A DNA stretch of 64,000 nucleotides from Aphelocoma coerulescens (taxonomy: Eukaryota; Chordata; Aves; Passeriformes; Corvidae): positions 2,790,924 through 2,854,923 of the forward strand of contig NC_091023.1 in the NCBI RefSeq assembly GCF_041296385.1. Reading direction: 5' to 3'. The notes beneath the pieces are model-generated. The model did not search any database. It saw only the letters and a program-made list of their open reading frames with translations, and had not been told where the DNA came from. Shown here piece by piece: positions 38,880-51,300 of this stretch. Made by a program: the position numbers and the translations under genes. Every line of letters starts with the position of its first letter. Positions within the stretch are counted from its first letter, which is position 1.

Positions 38880-39339
38880 CACCTGAGGGGCGGAGGGGGC
38901 GGGGCCTCACCTGAGGGGCGGAGGGGCGGGGCTTAACGGGGGCGGGGCCTCGTGGGGGCGGGGCCTCGTGGGCTCCGCCTCGCGGGTGCCGCTCGGGGGC
39001 GTGGCCTCCGCTGGGGGCGCGGCCGCCGTGCCCAGGGCGGTAGTGGCTGAGGGGGCGCGGCCTCACCGGGGGCGCGGCCTCACCGGGGGCGTGGTCTCTC
39101 CTCACAGGCAGCCGCAGCTCGGGGCGGGGGGCGTGGCCCTTTTTCCAGGGGCGGGGTCCTGTGGGCGCGGCGGTGGGCGTGGGCGTGGCCTTCGCCTCAG
39201 GGCGTCCCGCTGGGGGCGTGTCCTGCCGAGCGCGCGCGCGCGGCCCCGCGGTCTCGTCACTTCCCGCGCGGACGGCGCTGTCGCCGGGGACGGTCGTGTC
39301 CGGTTCGGGCGGCGGCGGCGGGAACGGTGGGACGGGACG
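38880..39339 (+). promoter_or_regulatory. TRA2B CpG-island promoter with GC/CACCC-box array
   Basis: Dense series of 'gggggcggggcctc' and 'gggggcgtggcctc' modules between 38890 and 39220 (more than a dozen Sp/KLF-type boxes), followed by CpG-rich sequence with 'cgtcacttcccgcgcgg' at about 39254 (CRE-half/ETS-like) and then the ATG at 39340. No TATA box is seen. CpG density continues through exon 1 to about 39700. The factor assignments are motif-level inference. Confidence 0.75.
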
Positions 39340-42300
39340 ATGAGCGACAGCGGGGAGCAAAACTACGGCGAGCGGGTAATACACGGAGCCCCAGCGCGCT
39401 GCGCGGCCGGGCCCCTTTCCCTCCCCTCTTCACACACCCCCATCTCCTTCGGGTGGCGCCGGCGCCCCCGCGTTCCCCCGTGTCCCCCCCCGTGTTCCCC
39501 CTGTGTACCCTTATGTCCCCTTTCGCGGGTGGCGGAGCCTCCGCGGGAGCGGAGAGGAGGGTGAGGCGGCGCGGCGGGGGCAATGGCGGAGGGGCCGCTC
39601 CCCGCGTGAGGTGCCCGGCGCCATCTTGGGCCGGGACCGCGCGCGCCCGGGAGGGACAAAATGGCGGCCCCGAGCCCTCAGGGGCCCCTCGTCCTTCATC
39701 CCACCCCTGCGGAAGGGGAATCCTGTTATTATCCTCTCTCCAGAGCCGCCTTGCAATCCACTCTTGAGTTGTTCTCTAATTTAGACTGGTGTTCACTGCC
39801 TCTCGCCTGTAACAATAGCTGCTCCTCGGGCCTGGCGTCCGGGTGGCTCGGGCTCTCCTCTAATTTAAACTTGATAGTTGGAGGCAAGCCCTTCGCTTTG
39901 TGAAACCTGCAGCAGATACCTCTCAAGACCCGTAGTTTCGGCAAGATCTCACTGTCCGGATGGGCATTTTGTTAATGCCGGAATAGATGACTTGCTAAGC
40001 TTCACGTTTGTGATGCACATGTGTAGTTGCTTTTTTATTTAGTGGATCAACCTTGTTTGCCTTTGATGCCTTTAATTAGGGTCAGTACTGTGTTTTGGGG
40101 GGTTTTTTCAGCATAATTCAAATATCTTGCAGCAGCATCGGAGGGAGCTGTGGAGGTGATAAATTCCTAAGTTTTAAACTGGAGGGGGCAAGAAATAAGA
40201 GAACGTAGTGATTCTGAGCAGGGTCTTTCTTAGAATACGCTTTTATCTTATTAATCCACTATAAAAGGCCGTAGTAATTGGTGTTTCTACTTCGAGGTAG
40301 GTGAGTTTAGAAAAATTTGGTCTCCAGGGGGCTAAAAATGGGAATGAATGGTGAAAGACAGGGATTAAGGAATAGACTCGTGCCAGCGCCAGTGTTACCT
40401 TTTCATTGATACCTTCATTCACTCTGGCGTGTTTTTAGTGAGGGGCTATTTTTTGCTCAAGGTGGATTTTTTTTGTGTGTTAGTTTTTTTTTAAGTTGCT
40501 TTAATTGTTGTGCAAGTCGGACTGGAAGCCAATTTAGTCTTAATAAAGTTTGCCAGAATTACCTGCGTTGTGTTTTCAGTCAGAAAGAGTGGAAATAATA
40601 AAGCTTTTGTAGCAAAGTCTTTTTGCGTGGAACATAATTGTGCAGGGTATTGGGGCAGAAATTGTTGTCTGCTCCTTTTTTATTTTTTTAATTTAAAAAA
40701 TGTGTTAAAGCATTTATAGGCAGTCTTTGCCAGTGCCTAAAATGAGTTATGTCTGAACTTTTGTGACTTTTAAATAGGTAAGTTTGAAATAGACTTGATT
40801 GTAAAGCTGAAATGATAGAGCTACACACCTGCTATTCCAGACTGGAGCAGGGATTGGTTTTCTTTCTGCTCTTGCCAGTGTTATTTATGAGGGGTTTTTT
40901 GCTTACTTAAGGCTTATGTTTTACAGAGTCAATGGCTTTTCTGCTTTTCCAAGATGGAATCTCTGCAGAGTAGAGTGTTTGGATAAATAATCTGGAGTAT
41001 GACTACAACTGTGTTAAACTGTCCCAAGTGCAGGCTGCCAACAGGAATAGTGCTCCTGAAAACGTGTTCCTGTTCTCTCCCTTAGTAGTGTTTGTTCTGT
41101 CGGTCAGATCTGGGAATTCAATCAGCTGGATCTTGTTGTACTCCCATTTCCAGCTGCATTGGTTTGCAGGCTTGACTTGACTGAGTCCTCATGGCAGTTT
41201 GTGGGATGAAGAAGAAATTCCAGGTGCTTTCACCAGGAATGGGACGTGTTTAAGCAGCAGCACAAATTTACACTGGCTTATGGCATTTTTAAAATGGGAG
41301 GGGGGCATAAGAAGATAAAAAAATTCCCCACTTGAATTCTCTTTTCCAACTTTATGCTCCGTAATGGAATGAACTCTAGAAACTTTTTGACTGAAGAAAC
41401 TATAAATTATGAAATGCTTCTAATAATTAAACACTGGAATATAGTTAAGACACTATTGTTACACTGCAATGCCATGGTTTTCCAACTTAATTTTGTTTTC
41501 ATTGAAATTGTTCTCACTGAAGCACATGGGATTCAGGCATGGAGGGGTTGGAAAAAGACTAGTTAAAGGCCAAATTAATGAATCCTACCCTGTGAATTAG
41601 TTAATTATGACAGCAGTGGCTTGGTATGTGGTCAGAAGCTGTTCAGTACCTGAGTCAGGGTGGGGGGTTTTGTTTGTTTTATTTTTTTTAATGTATATAT
41701 GCTCAATTTACAGATTGCTTACAAGGTATTTTATACCTGTATTTTCAAAAAGCAGTGATTTTTGTTACTAAATTGTGGGAGAAGGAGGTCTGAGGAAGCA
41801 GTTTGAGATTAGAGATGAGCTGATCACTCAGTGCCACCAAAGGGATGGACCATTCCCTGTGTTCCTCCCTCACCAGCTGGCACTTGATGGGGCTTCTTGG
41901 GGAGCTGTGCCCAAACCTGTCAGAAAATAATTTGGATTTTGCTGATGGATTAATTTCCTGCCATCTTGGGGCACTGGAGGAGCCCACAGGGTCAGTGGCA
42001 GAGGTGGTGGGAGGAAGCTGTGGCCTGATTTTTCAGAACACACTGTGTTCTTTCTGTGTGGAGTTTGGGAACCTGTAGAAAGGGATGGTTCTGCTCTCCC
42101 TCAGAGTGAATCCCCAGCTCCCCCAGCAGTGATCTCGTGTCCCTCAGGGAATGAGAGGCACCTGTTCCCGAATGGAGAGGTTGGGGAATGTGGAGTCAGC
42201 ACAGTGACACCTTGAATAAAGGGGCTGCAGATCTGATAATGTCATGTGAGGCTGCACCTTTCCTTAGGAAAACAAGTGGAAGTACAGAACTTTATAGGAA

Positions 42301-45300
42301 TTTATGATTATAAAACCTTAATGCTTTTATTTCTCTGTATCTTACATTACTGGCTGAAATTTGTAACTTCCATTCCTGTGAGGAAAAACGTTTGGATCTC
42401 AGAAGTGCAAAGAACTGTGGCCATCACCTGCTTTTCAGCTGCTTCTGTCCATGGAAACCCTTCCTACCTACTGCCCCCCAAATAATCCTGCTTTGGGACA
42501 TTCCCTGCTCAGAGTACATGGCTGTAGCACTCTTTGTGAATGTGCTTAGAGCTGTTAAAAACATCCCTGCAGTATTACACTTTGTCTGAACGTGCTCAAG
42601 GTCTGGAAAGAACCATTTGGAATCCACAAGCCTGGACTTCAGGGCTTCCACGTGAATTCCAGAAGCACCCAATGAAGGGGAAGAACTGTTGTTAAAGACC
42701 AAGGGATCTGGGGATGGGGGTTAAATTCACATTAGACAAACTTAATGTTAGGGGGGAAAAATGGTTATTGTTTAGTGAATACCTGTCTGGATCTGCTGAC
42801 CAGCAGTGCTGGAACATAGGCAGGGTAAAGAAGGTTGTTTCTTACCCCTTCCCCATGTCATGCCAGGAGCACACTTTGGCATTTTTAAATAACTTAAAAT
42901 TTACAGAGTGAAAGGGCAAAGAGTAGGAAAAGAAAATGTAAAGAACAACGAAACAGATGGGAGAAATGAGCTGTGGGAGTGACTGGTGTGAACCCTCAAG
43001 GGTGCAAATTAAATTTGCAGTGCTACAGGCCCCTGGTTCTTGGAACTTTGGATAGGGAGGATTTCCTGGGGCTTGAGATGGAAAAGGGGCAGCTTGTTAA
43101 TTTTGGGGGGTTATTACCAGTCCTGGTGATACCCAGAGCAGGTGAGGTGCACTGAATTGCTCTAAGGTTGGAATAAAGAAGTGCCATAATCCTGTAAAGT
43201 TTGGTGGATTGAAGGATGATCTGGAAAAGAATGTGGATGTTTAAAGACTGGGAAATGTGAAGTGCAGAGGAGTTGAATGAAAATAGGCCAGCTGTTTAAT
43301 TGTTTTGATTTAGGTAGATAATTGTCTTAAGGACTTTCTCTTCCCAAATTTCTGCTCAGTTCCTCAAGTGTCCAGATTCCACATCAACCTTAACATAATA
43401 CAGCAAAGATTGCCTGAAAAGTGTACCAAATATATGAAGACTTACCTGTTCTCTCCTCATTTCTTCAAAGCTTTTTGACTTCTAAAAGCTCTGAAAAGGG
43501 TTTGGGGTCTATTTGTGGGCAAAATCCTCCCAGCTGCTTCCCTCCAATCCTGCATTTCTGCTTTTCTTTCTGGTCTCAGACCACCTGTATTTGGACACAG
43601 CTCCTTCTGTTTAGCCCAGATTATCTTTTGTGAATTGAAGTATATTTCCTCAAGTGAAGAACAGCCTTAGTTTGGGTTTTAGTCCTTCTTCAATCTTGCT
43701 TTGCCTAACTTTGTTAAAGAGCTAAGACTTCTTATGGCAAAATTAATATATTAACTCAGAACTCATGTCTGTGGAGTGTTTCCTTTGGAAGGTAGTAATG
43801 GGTTTAGGTTAAATTAGTTAATTATAACTTAAATTGCTCCTTAATATTCCCCCTGCCCTTTGCAGTGTTAGTACATGGGGGAGCTGTAATTTAGAACAAG
43901 ACCTTAAACATTTGTGTGAAGAGTATGGCCTTGATCAACTTTGTGCTATTTCTGTTGCTCTTGGAATGAATTGCAAACCTGCTTTATCCTGTAAGTCATG
44001 TTCCCTTCCCCTGTATGGTAGGGAATTGTAAACAGGTAAAATTCAGTTGAAGTTGAATGGATGTGGTTGAAGCATGATTAAATTTCGGGTTAGCAAATTA
44101 ATTTCTGAATGCTTAGTGGATTCCCATTAAGTTGGTGTTCAGAGATGTTACAAAGATAAAACAAGGGATTTTTGAGAGAAATCTGGTACCCAGTGTCATT
44201 AGTGAGCTTTCTTCATCAGAATTTACATTAAATTTAGGATTGTTTTTAGAAAGAAGGATAATTCTGCTGAATTTAAAATTTTCTCTTAATATCTTGAAGT
44301 GAAGAATACTTTCTAATGTGTTCAGGTGTTTTAAGGTATATGACTAAAGCCAAGCATTATTACTGACTTAAAAATAAAAATACATAAGTTGAAACTGCTA
44401 ATTAGGTCATGTCACTGCCAGAGAAGATTGCCAGTAATTAACAGAGCAGGTGGGGAGTAGTTTGGAGTGTGGGGCCCACAAGTGCAGTTCTGGTCGGTGG
44501 GAAATTCAGATTTCTGTAGAAGCACGAAGCCTGCACATGTAATCCCGCTTGTGCAGGCAGCTGGGGGTGTGTGCTAAACCTTCACACCAGGGCTGCCAAA
44601 CTGCAGGAGGGGCCCAAAATTCAGATAATTGTAGTTCGTGGAAGGACCAACCACGCTGTGCTTTCTGCATTCCAAAGCACATCCATCAGTGACCGCAGCA
44701 GGACCTCACTGGAGTCACTCCTTGTTGATTTTGTCTCAGTGTGTGGCTGATAGTGCAAATTATTTTGAGTTTCCTGATGCTGCAATTCCTTAGTAGGTAC
44801 TCAGTTGATCCAGTTGCACTTGCTATTAAATACAGGCATAAATAGCAAATTCAGCTACTTAGGGCTAAGTTAAACTGAGTTGACTGAACCTGTTGATAAA
44901 ATTGTAGGGCTTTGGTAGATTCAATTCTTGAACTGCATTTATAGTAAAAGTCCACAACACTTTTTTTTTTCTAGTTTCAGTTTTGGCACTAGATTTTATC
45001 CTGGAGTTCTTAAATATTCTTCATCCTGTTCTTTTTCTATTAAGGTTAATGTTGAAGAAGGAAAATGCGGAAGTCGCCATTTGACAAGTTTTATAAATGA
45101 GAATTATTTGAAGCTCAGGAATAAGTGAAGCTGAAATTTGAAAAAAAAGAAAGTGAATGCATGCTAATTATCAGACCAGAAGTCCCACTTGTAGAATATT
45201 GAGCAATTTGTGTGAAGTGGGGAAGATGAAAGAAGTCAGAATTTGAAACGGAAGAATGAAGAAAAGGAATAAAAATGAAGTTAAGATAAGAAGTAATCTG

Positions 45301-48300
45301 GAATCTGAAAGCACTACGCTAAGTAATTACTAGTCTGTTTATGTGTCCCTGTATATTTTGCTAAACATGCATGCATTATCTGTTTAATAGCAAAAGTACA
45401 TGCAGGGTAAAGAAGTGTCTACCAGGGAAAAAAAAAAAAAAAAACTCCTTAAAAATCTAGGCAGTGCTAATGCCGACTGCCCGGACACATAGCTATGAAT
45501 ATTTACCATTTATTTCACTGGAGCTTGTTTACAGCCCCTAGGTGAACAAGGAATTGTGTACAAATTAGGCTTTCAATATCTGCGTGCAGGAATCCCGTTC
45601 TGCTTCCAGAAGCGGAAGTGCTCATGGGTCTGGCAAGTCGGGGAGGCACACCCCTGCAAGATCTCGCTCTAAGGAGGATTCCAGGCGCTCCAGGTCAAAA
45701 TCTAGATCCAGGTCTGAATCCAGGTGAGTTTGCTTCTTTTACCTCTTCCTCCTCCTCACAAGTCAGATGATTGTCAGAGGTAGCCCAGCTTAGCCAGTTC
45801 TGTTTCCACAGTTAGTGGATCTTCTGTGGACGTGGAATACAAAGGGGCGTGTGTGGTTTCAGGATTGGGAAAGCCAAATTATATAAATTTAAGTAATTTT
45901 GCTGCTTCTTCCAACAGTTAAGTCAGCTATGTAGGCTTGTATCCTTGCTGATACACTTAGGAAGTGCCTGCCTTTTTATCTCTTGGAATGTTGACTTGTC
46001 TCTGAGCATGGAGTACTAGGAACTCTAGGGCTTCGTTTTGCTGTGCATTAACAGAGTTTGGTGCATCAGCACATTTCCCATTTTAAGTCACATTTGTGTA
46101 TTATGTTTCCTCACTGGAAGCAGTGATGTTCCTGGAGTAGTGGAAAGAAGCAGTAGAGATTAATGTGAATTTCAGTCTGACATTTTAAATATGTTGATTT
46201 AAATTGAAAATTAACAGGGTGGGAAGCTTTGAATATTAGACTGCTCTGCAAGCTCTCCAGAAAAGTTGTGGAGAACTTGCTTATTGTATTTATGTGGCAG
46301 CACAAACCTCCACATGCCTTTTGCACTGTATTACCTCTCCTGATACTCACTTGCCAATCAAGCTGTGTGCAGGGTCAGAACTCCTCTAAAAAGAGTAGAT
46401 AGTTGACTCCTGACCACAGAAATTAATGTTTTGATCATTTCTTTACTCATTTGTAGGCATTCAGGCTGAAAAAAGTAAAATTTCAGCAGTGGGGTTTCCA
46501 GGTGAGCTGTTCACAACACACTTTTGATGTGAACAAGCAATGAATTGCCAAAGCCTGGGAGGCAGGCTGGAGGAAGATACTGTGCTGTTAGCAATCAAAA
46601 ACACTTTTCAAATAGTGTGTTAAATCTTGCAAAATCCAAGTGAAAGGCTTTTGTGGAAGGGAAGGTAGTTGGGAAGCTTTGACAGCAGGAGAATGGGGGT
46701 TTTTGTTTAATTCAGGCACAGTCACAAGTGTCGTATCGTGCACCTGGCAGTCCCTGTGGTGTAAGAAGAAACGTGTCAAATGAGTAAATACTTGTTAGAG
46801 TAGCACCATCAGTGTGGAAATGGAGTGACCTGTGCAAGTGCCAGCAGCCAGAGATGGTGGAGCAGCTCAGGAAAGGTCCAGTCCCAGATCCTGCTCAGGG
46901 CACTCAGCTCTGGGCTCAGACCTTGCTGTCAGGGCTTTATCCAGTTGGGGTTTGAAAACCTTGGGGGAAGGAGGCTGCAAACCACCTCTGGGGAACCTTT
47001 TAATATTGAAACAACAGTCAGGACACCCTCCCAGCATATCCTTCTGCCCCTTAATCCATATGACTCCAGGGATTCCATACTCTTTAAAGCACCATGTTTC
47101 CCATTCACAGAATAACCACTATACTGAGTAAAAATGCAGTCACAGATTGTGTACAATTCTGAAGAAGCAAATACAGTATGTGGAATTTATGAGAGACCTG
47201 GCAAATCTTATTTTTGCAATAAACAATCTTTAAATAGTACCCTGGCAACTGACTTTCTACTTTTAGATGACTAAAAAGTAGAAGTTCATAACTACCACGA
47301 CTTCCTGAGCATTTAACAGCTGTCTTGAAGATGCCTATGGCTGGAAATAATGGAATTACATCCCAGAGTTAGTGTTGATTATTAGATTTGGACAGAATTG
47401 TGTCAAGGCACATATTTAGAAACACTTTAATCTCTGTTCAGTGCTGTCACACATCGGGATGTGGTCATGGGCAGATCATTTAACTCTGGCTTTCCCCAGA
47501 GAAATAACCCTGTGATAACTTCTATATTTCTTGGTAGTTTCTGTTGCAAATGTATTTTTGAGTTACCAGCTTTATAAATTAAACTTTGATTTGGGAACCA
47601 ACCTGTGTCCTGGTGTTTTTATCAGTTGGGGTGTGGATATACTTGATTTTAAAATCTACTTTTACTGAAGTCTGTAGCTCCTGTCTTTGGCTGATACGAT
47701 TCTGGTACCTGAAATATCAGTTCTGTTTGCTGTAATTATTTTTTTTCCTGTATCAGTGGCTGAAATGTGGCTGTGTGCATGTGTAGAGCTTCTTTTTTTA
47801 TTGATATTATAATTTCTGTCCTTTTTTACTGCTTTCCCAGCTTCAGGGAAGTTATCTTTTTTTTGTTGTTGTTGCCAAAAATAGTGTTTTCTTTATAAAT
47901 ACATAGTAAGAAGTGCTGTAATGGGACATGCTGAATTAATTTCTCCTGGACATGAATATGCATTTTAAGTTGAGCTGCTCTGGCTCACTCCTGATGAGGT
48001 TGAAGGTGTTTTTTGAGGAGGTAGGCTGTACAGTTTGGCTGTCTGGTAACACTTGGTGAGAAATCCTGGAAGAAGCTGTTAAATGCTCAGGAGTAAAAGC
48101 AGTTAAGGTTCACAGCTTCCTTCATGCCAGTGTGGTGGTGCTGCTGTGGAATTAGAGGAAAGGGACATTTAAGACACCAGAGCCTGAAAATCAGCAATTT
48201 CTGACTCAGATCCATTGACTGTTACCCTGTTTATTGCTCTTCTTAGCCTTGCAGGGGTTTTTCTTTGGAGTGGTGTGAAATGCAGGTTATTCAGTGCAGA

Positions 48301-51300
48301 CCAAGGTCAAGTGTAGCCCCATGCCAGTGCCCAGCTTCTCCTCTAGGATTGGCTGTCATGGGAAGCCTGAGGCTTTGGGAGAAGGAATTGAAGAGTTTCA
48401 GACCCTCATGTCCACAGAGCTCATGATGTAAGAAAAAATTTGGGGGGAAAAAGGATTAGTGAGCAGTTGCACCTTTGCACAAATGCACTTAAGAGTGTGA
48501 ACATGTAAATATTCATGAACAAGCAGTGGTAAATAACTGCTGAAATACCAGCAGGTAAATGAGCCAGCTCAGGCTTGATTTCTTCAGATTGTGTTCAGCT
48601 CTGTTTTGGGGGCGTTTGCCAGACTTTAAAGAGTGCATTTGCTTTTCAGTGTCACCCAAAGCAGCGCTAAGAGAGTGCCCCCCTCAGTGGTGCATGCTTT
48701 GTGTTAAGGCATATTTACTGTTCCCCTTGTCTGATACAAGTGAAAAGAAAGCCCCCCCACTTGGTTTTACCTAAACACTGTGAATATTCTAAGCACTAGT
48801 GTGTGACACCAAGGTAGCTTTGTTGAAGGAAGAGCTCACTGTGATCAAGTGGAAGTTCCTGGGCTGCAGCAGGAATGCCCTGAGAGCATCTGCAGTAATC
48901 TGATAGTAAAGATTCAGCACGCAGTCCTTGAGAGTAGTGAGTAAATGGATTGTAGCTGAGGTATGTGGTACTGCAGGATTTTGGAAAACAATTACTTGAG
49001 CTTTTTGTGACTTATCTGATGGATTTTTGAAATGTTAAACAGCCAAACAAGCCCAGCGCTGTACTTTCTCCTCTTTTGCTCAGGTCTAGATCGAGGAGGA
49101 GTTCCCGCAGACACTACACCAGGTCCCGCTCCCGTTCCCGCTCCCACAGGAGATCCAGAAGTAGGTCGTACAGTCGGGACTACAGGCGGCGGCACAGTCA
49201 CAGCCATTCCCCCATGTCTACTCGGAGACGTCACATTGGAAACAGGGTACGTGTGTGAGGGATGAGTCATGGTCCTGGATGCACCCTGGAATCAGTCTCT
49301 GTTTTGTGAGAAACACAAAGGGGTTTTGTGAAAGGCTTATGTTCTGTAGGTTGAATTTCTTACTATTTATTAGTGCGTGACCCAAATCTCAGCCCCACCT
49401 TTGTTGTTGTTCATCTCGAAGCGCTGACAGTCACAACTTGAGAAATACCTTGCACTGCAAATAAACCCAATTTCATTCTAACGTCTGTCTGTGTCCCTTC
49501 CTTTAGGCAAATCCTGACCCAAACTGTTGTCTAGGAGTGTTTGGGCTGAGCCTGTACACTACAGAACGAGACCTGCGAGAGGTTTTCTCCAAGTATGGGC
49601 CCATTGCCGACGTTTCCATCGTGTACGATCAGCAGTCGCGGCGTTCCCGAGGGTTCGCCTTCGTCTACTTCGAGAACGTCGAGGATGCCAAGGAAGTAGG
49701 TTGGGGTGCACAGTGTGTGCCATGTTTGCTGGGCTCTGAGATCCTGGGGTGTGTGTTTTGTCACAGGGTATGGCCAGGGGAAACTCACAGCCTGAAAAAT
49801 ACTTGGAATCTCATAATCATGGAATTTGGGCTTACAAGTGCTGCAGAATGAATGGGGAATTGTGTAGTCACCCAGCAGAGAATCCTACACTCACGCCAGT
49901 CCTTGTAGAGCTGCCCTTTATGGGCTGGAACAAGGCTTAGATTCTGCATAAACTTCACTCCTGAAAGTCTCCAGTCTTTTTCACATCTGGCATGAAGGCT
50001 TCCCCATTGGGTTGGAGCTTGGGGTGTAGGTCCTGCTACTTGGCAGACAAAACCCCAAAACACAACTGTTCTGGGTTTTTTACTTTTTATTTATGACTCT
50101 GATATTATATTCAAGGTTATGGTAGTTTGAAGGATGTATTTGAATACCTTAGTGGTGTTCTTATAACTTGTAAATGCTTTATGTTCTATGGTGGAGTAGT
50201 TACATCTCCCTGCATCAGCATATTCAAAGGTTGCTCTTAATCATGTCAGAGGTGCTGGGAAAATTGCTCAGTGATGTTCCTTCCAGGATTTTAGTGCCAC
50301 AGAAGTCACATTTTTCTGTGGTTACTGGCACTTAAGTCCAGCTGGCATATAGTATCTTACAAATTACATTTGCTGTAAGATGTGATGCTCAGACCTGTCT
50401 CCAAACTGAGCCATTTTAGGACATTTTAACACTTAAAGCAGTGGTTAGAAGTTCGTGTTGTTGCTTAAGTTCATAGCTACAGCTAATACTCTTCTATCAC
50501 TCCTTAGGCAAAGGAACGTGCCAATGGAATGGAGTTGGATGGAAGAAGGATCCGGGTAGACTTTTCCATAACAAAAAGACCTCACACACCTACCCCTGGA
50601 ATCTATATGGGGAGACCCACTTAGTAAGTTTTATCTGCGGTTTTGGTTGTGTTTTCCCCTCCCCAAACCAGTACAGAATAGGATTTACTGTTCTGTAAAA
50701 ACTCCTGTGTCCCCTCTGAGAGACCTGATTCTGGGTGGTTTTCCTGGTTTCTTGGGCTTTTGCATTAATGCCCAAGTTGTGTTTCCTTCTTTATGGCTGC
50801 TGTGCTGGACACTGAGAACACTACACATGAGCACCCATAGTAATGCATATGTTACCAAGAAGATACTTTGACAATTTATAAATTATTTTAAGTAATTTTC
50901 CTATGTACCTTCTAATATTCATGTCCTTTGCAAGCTCAGGTTTTCAAGAATGACTGAACAAGCACTGGTGTGTGGCTCAGTTAATATTTGGGATTAGCAG
51001 TTTACTGTGTGCACGCACTACACTTCTGACTCCCAGTTACCAGTGTGTAAATTGTTTTCCCAAGTCATTCCCCAGTTCATTTCCCAAGACTTTAAGCTTA
51101 CTGGTGGTTATGGTGAAGTTGTGTTGAGACAACAGGTTTCTGATTTTCTTAATCAGAAAGTTGATTGAAGGGGGAAGCATTTTCAGAGTTAAAAGTGAAT
51201 GAAGACTTGTCTCAGAAGGGAATTCCTCATGTGCCTGTAATACCAAAAGGTTGAGGTTTATAGAGGTTGAGGAAAATAACTGAGAGTTCAAGCATTTAAA

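Larger units (their letters stand above)
29101..39339. other. 10-kb gene-poor interval between CFAP410 and TRA2B
   Basis: No protein-coding exon or RNA gene is recognised between the two divergent promoters. It holds at least seven CR1 pieces (listed separately), a TATG/TA-rich simple stretch at about 29540-29575, and the TRA2B promoter at its right end. Neither TRPM2 (the usual neighbour of CFAP410 in human) nor ETV5 (the usual neighbour of TRA2B) is visible. Confidence 0.6.

Noticed and set aside
38722..39384. 220-codon minus-strand frame over the TRA2B promoter, a possible divergent gene
   Set aside because: It is made of the repeated GC boxes and shows no recognisable protein; a divergent non-coding transcript remains possible but unsupported.
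44928..45128. 66-codon frame in TRA2B intron 1 as a separate small gene
   Set aside because: Its 3' part is the poison exon read in the TRA2B frame; the upstream part is intron.
45431..45446. Poly-A run as a retropseudogene tail
   Set aside because: No processed gene copy precedes it; it lies between the poison exon and the next TRA2B exon and looks like a simple run.
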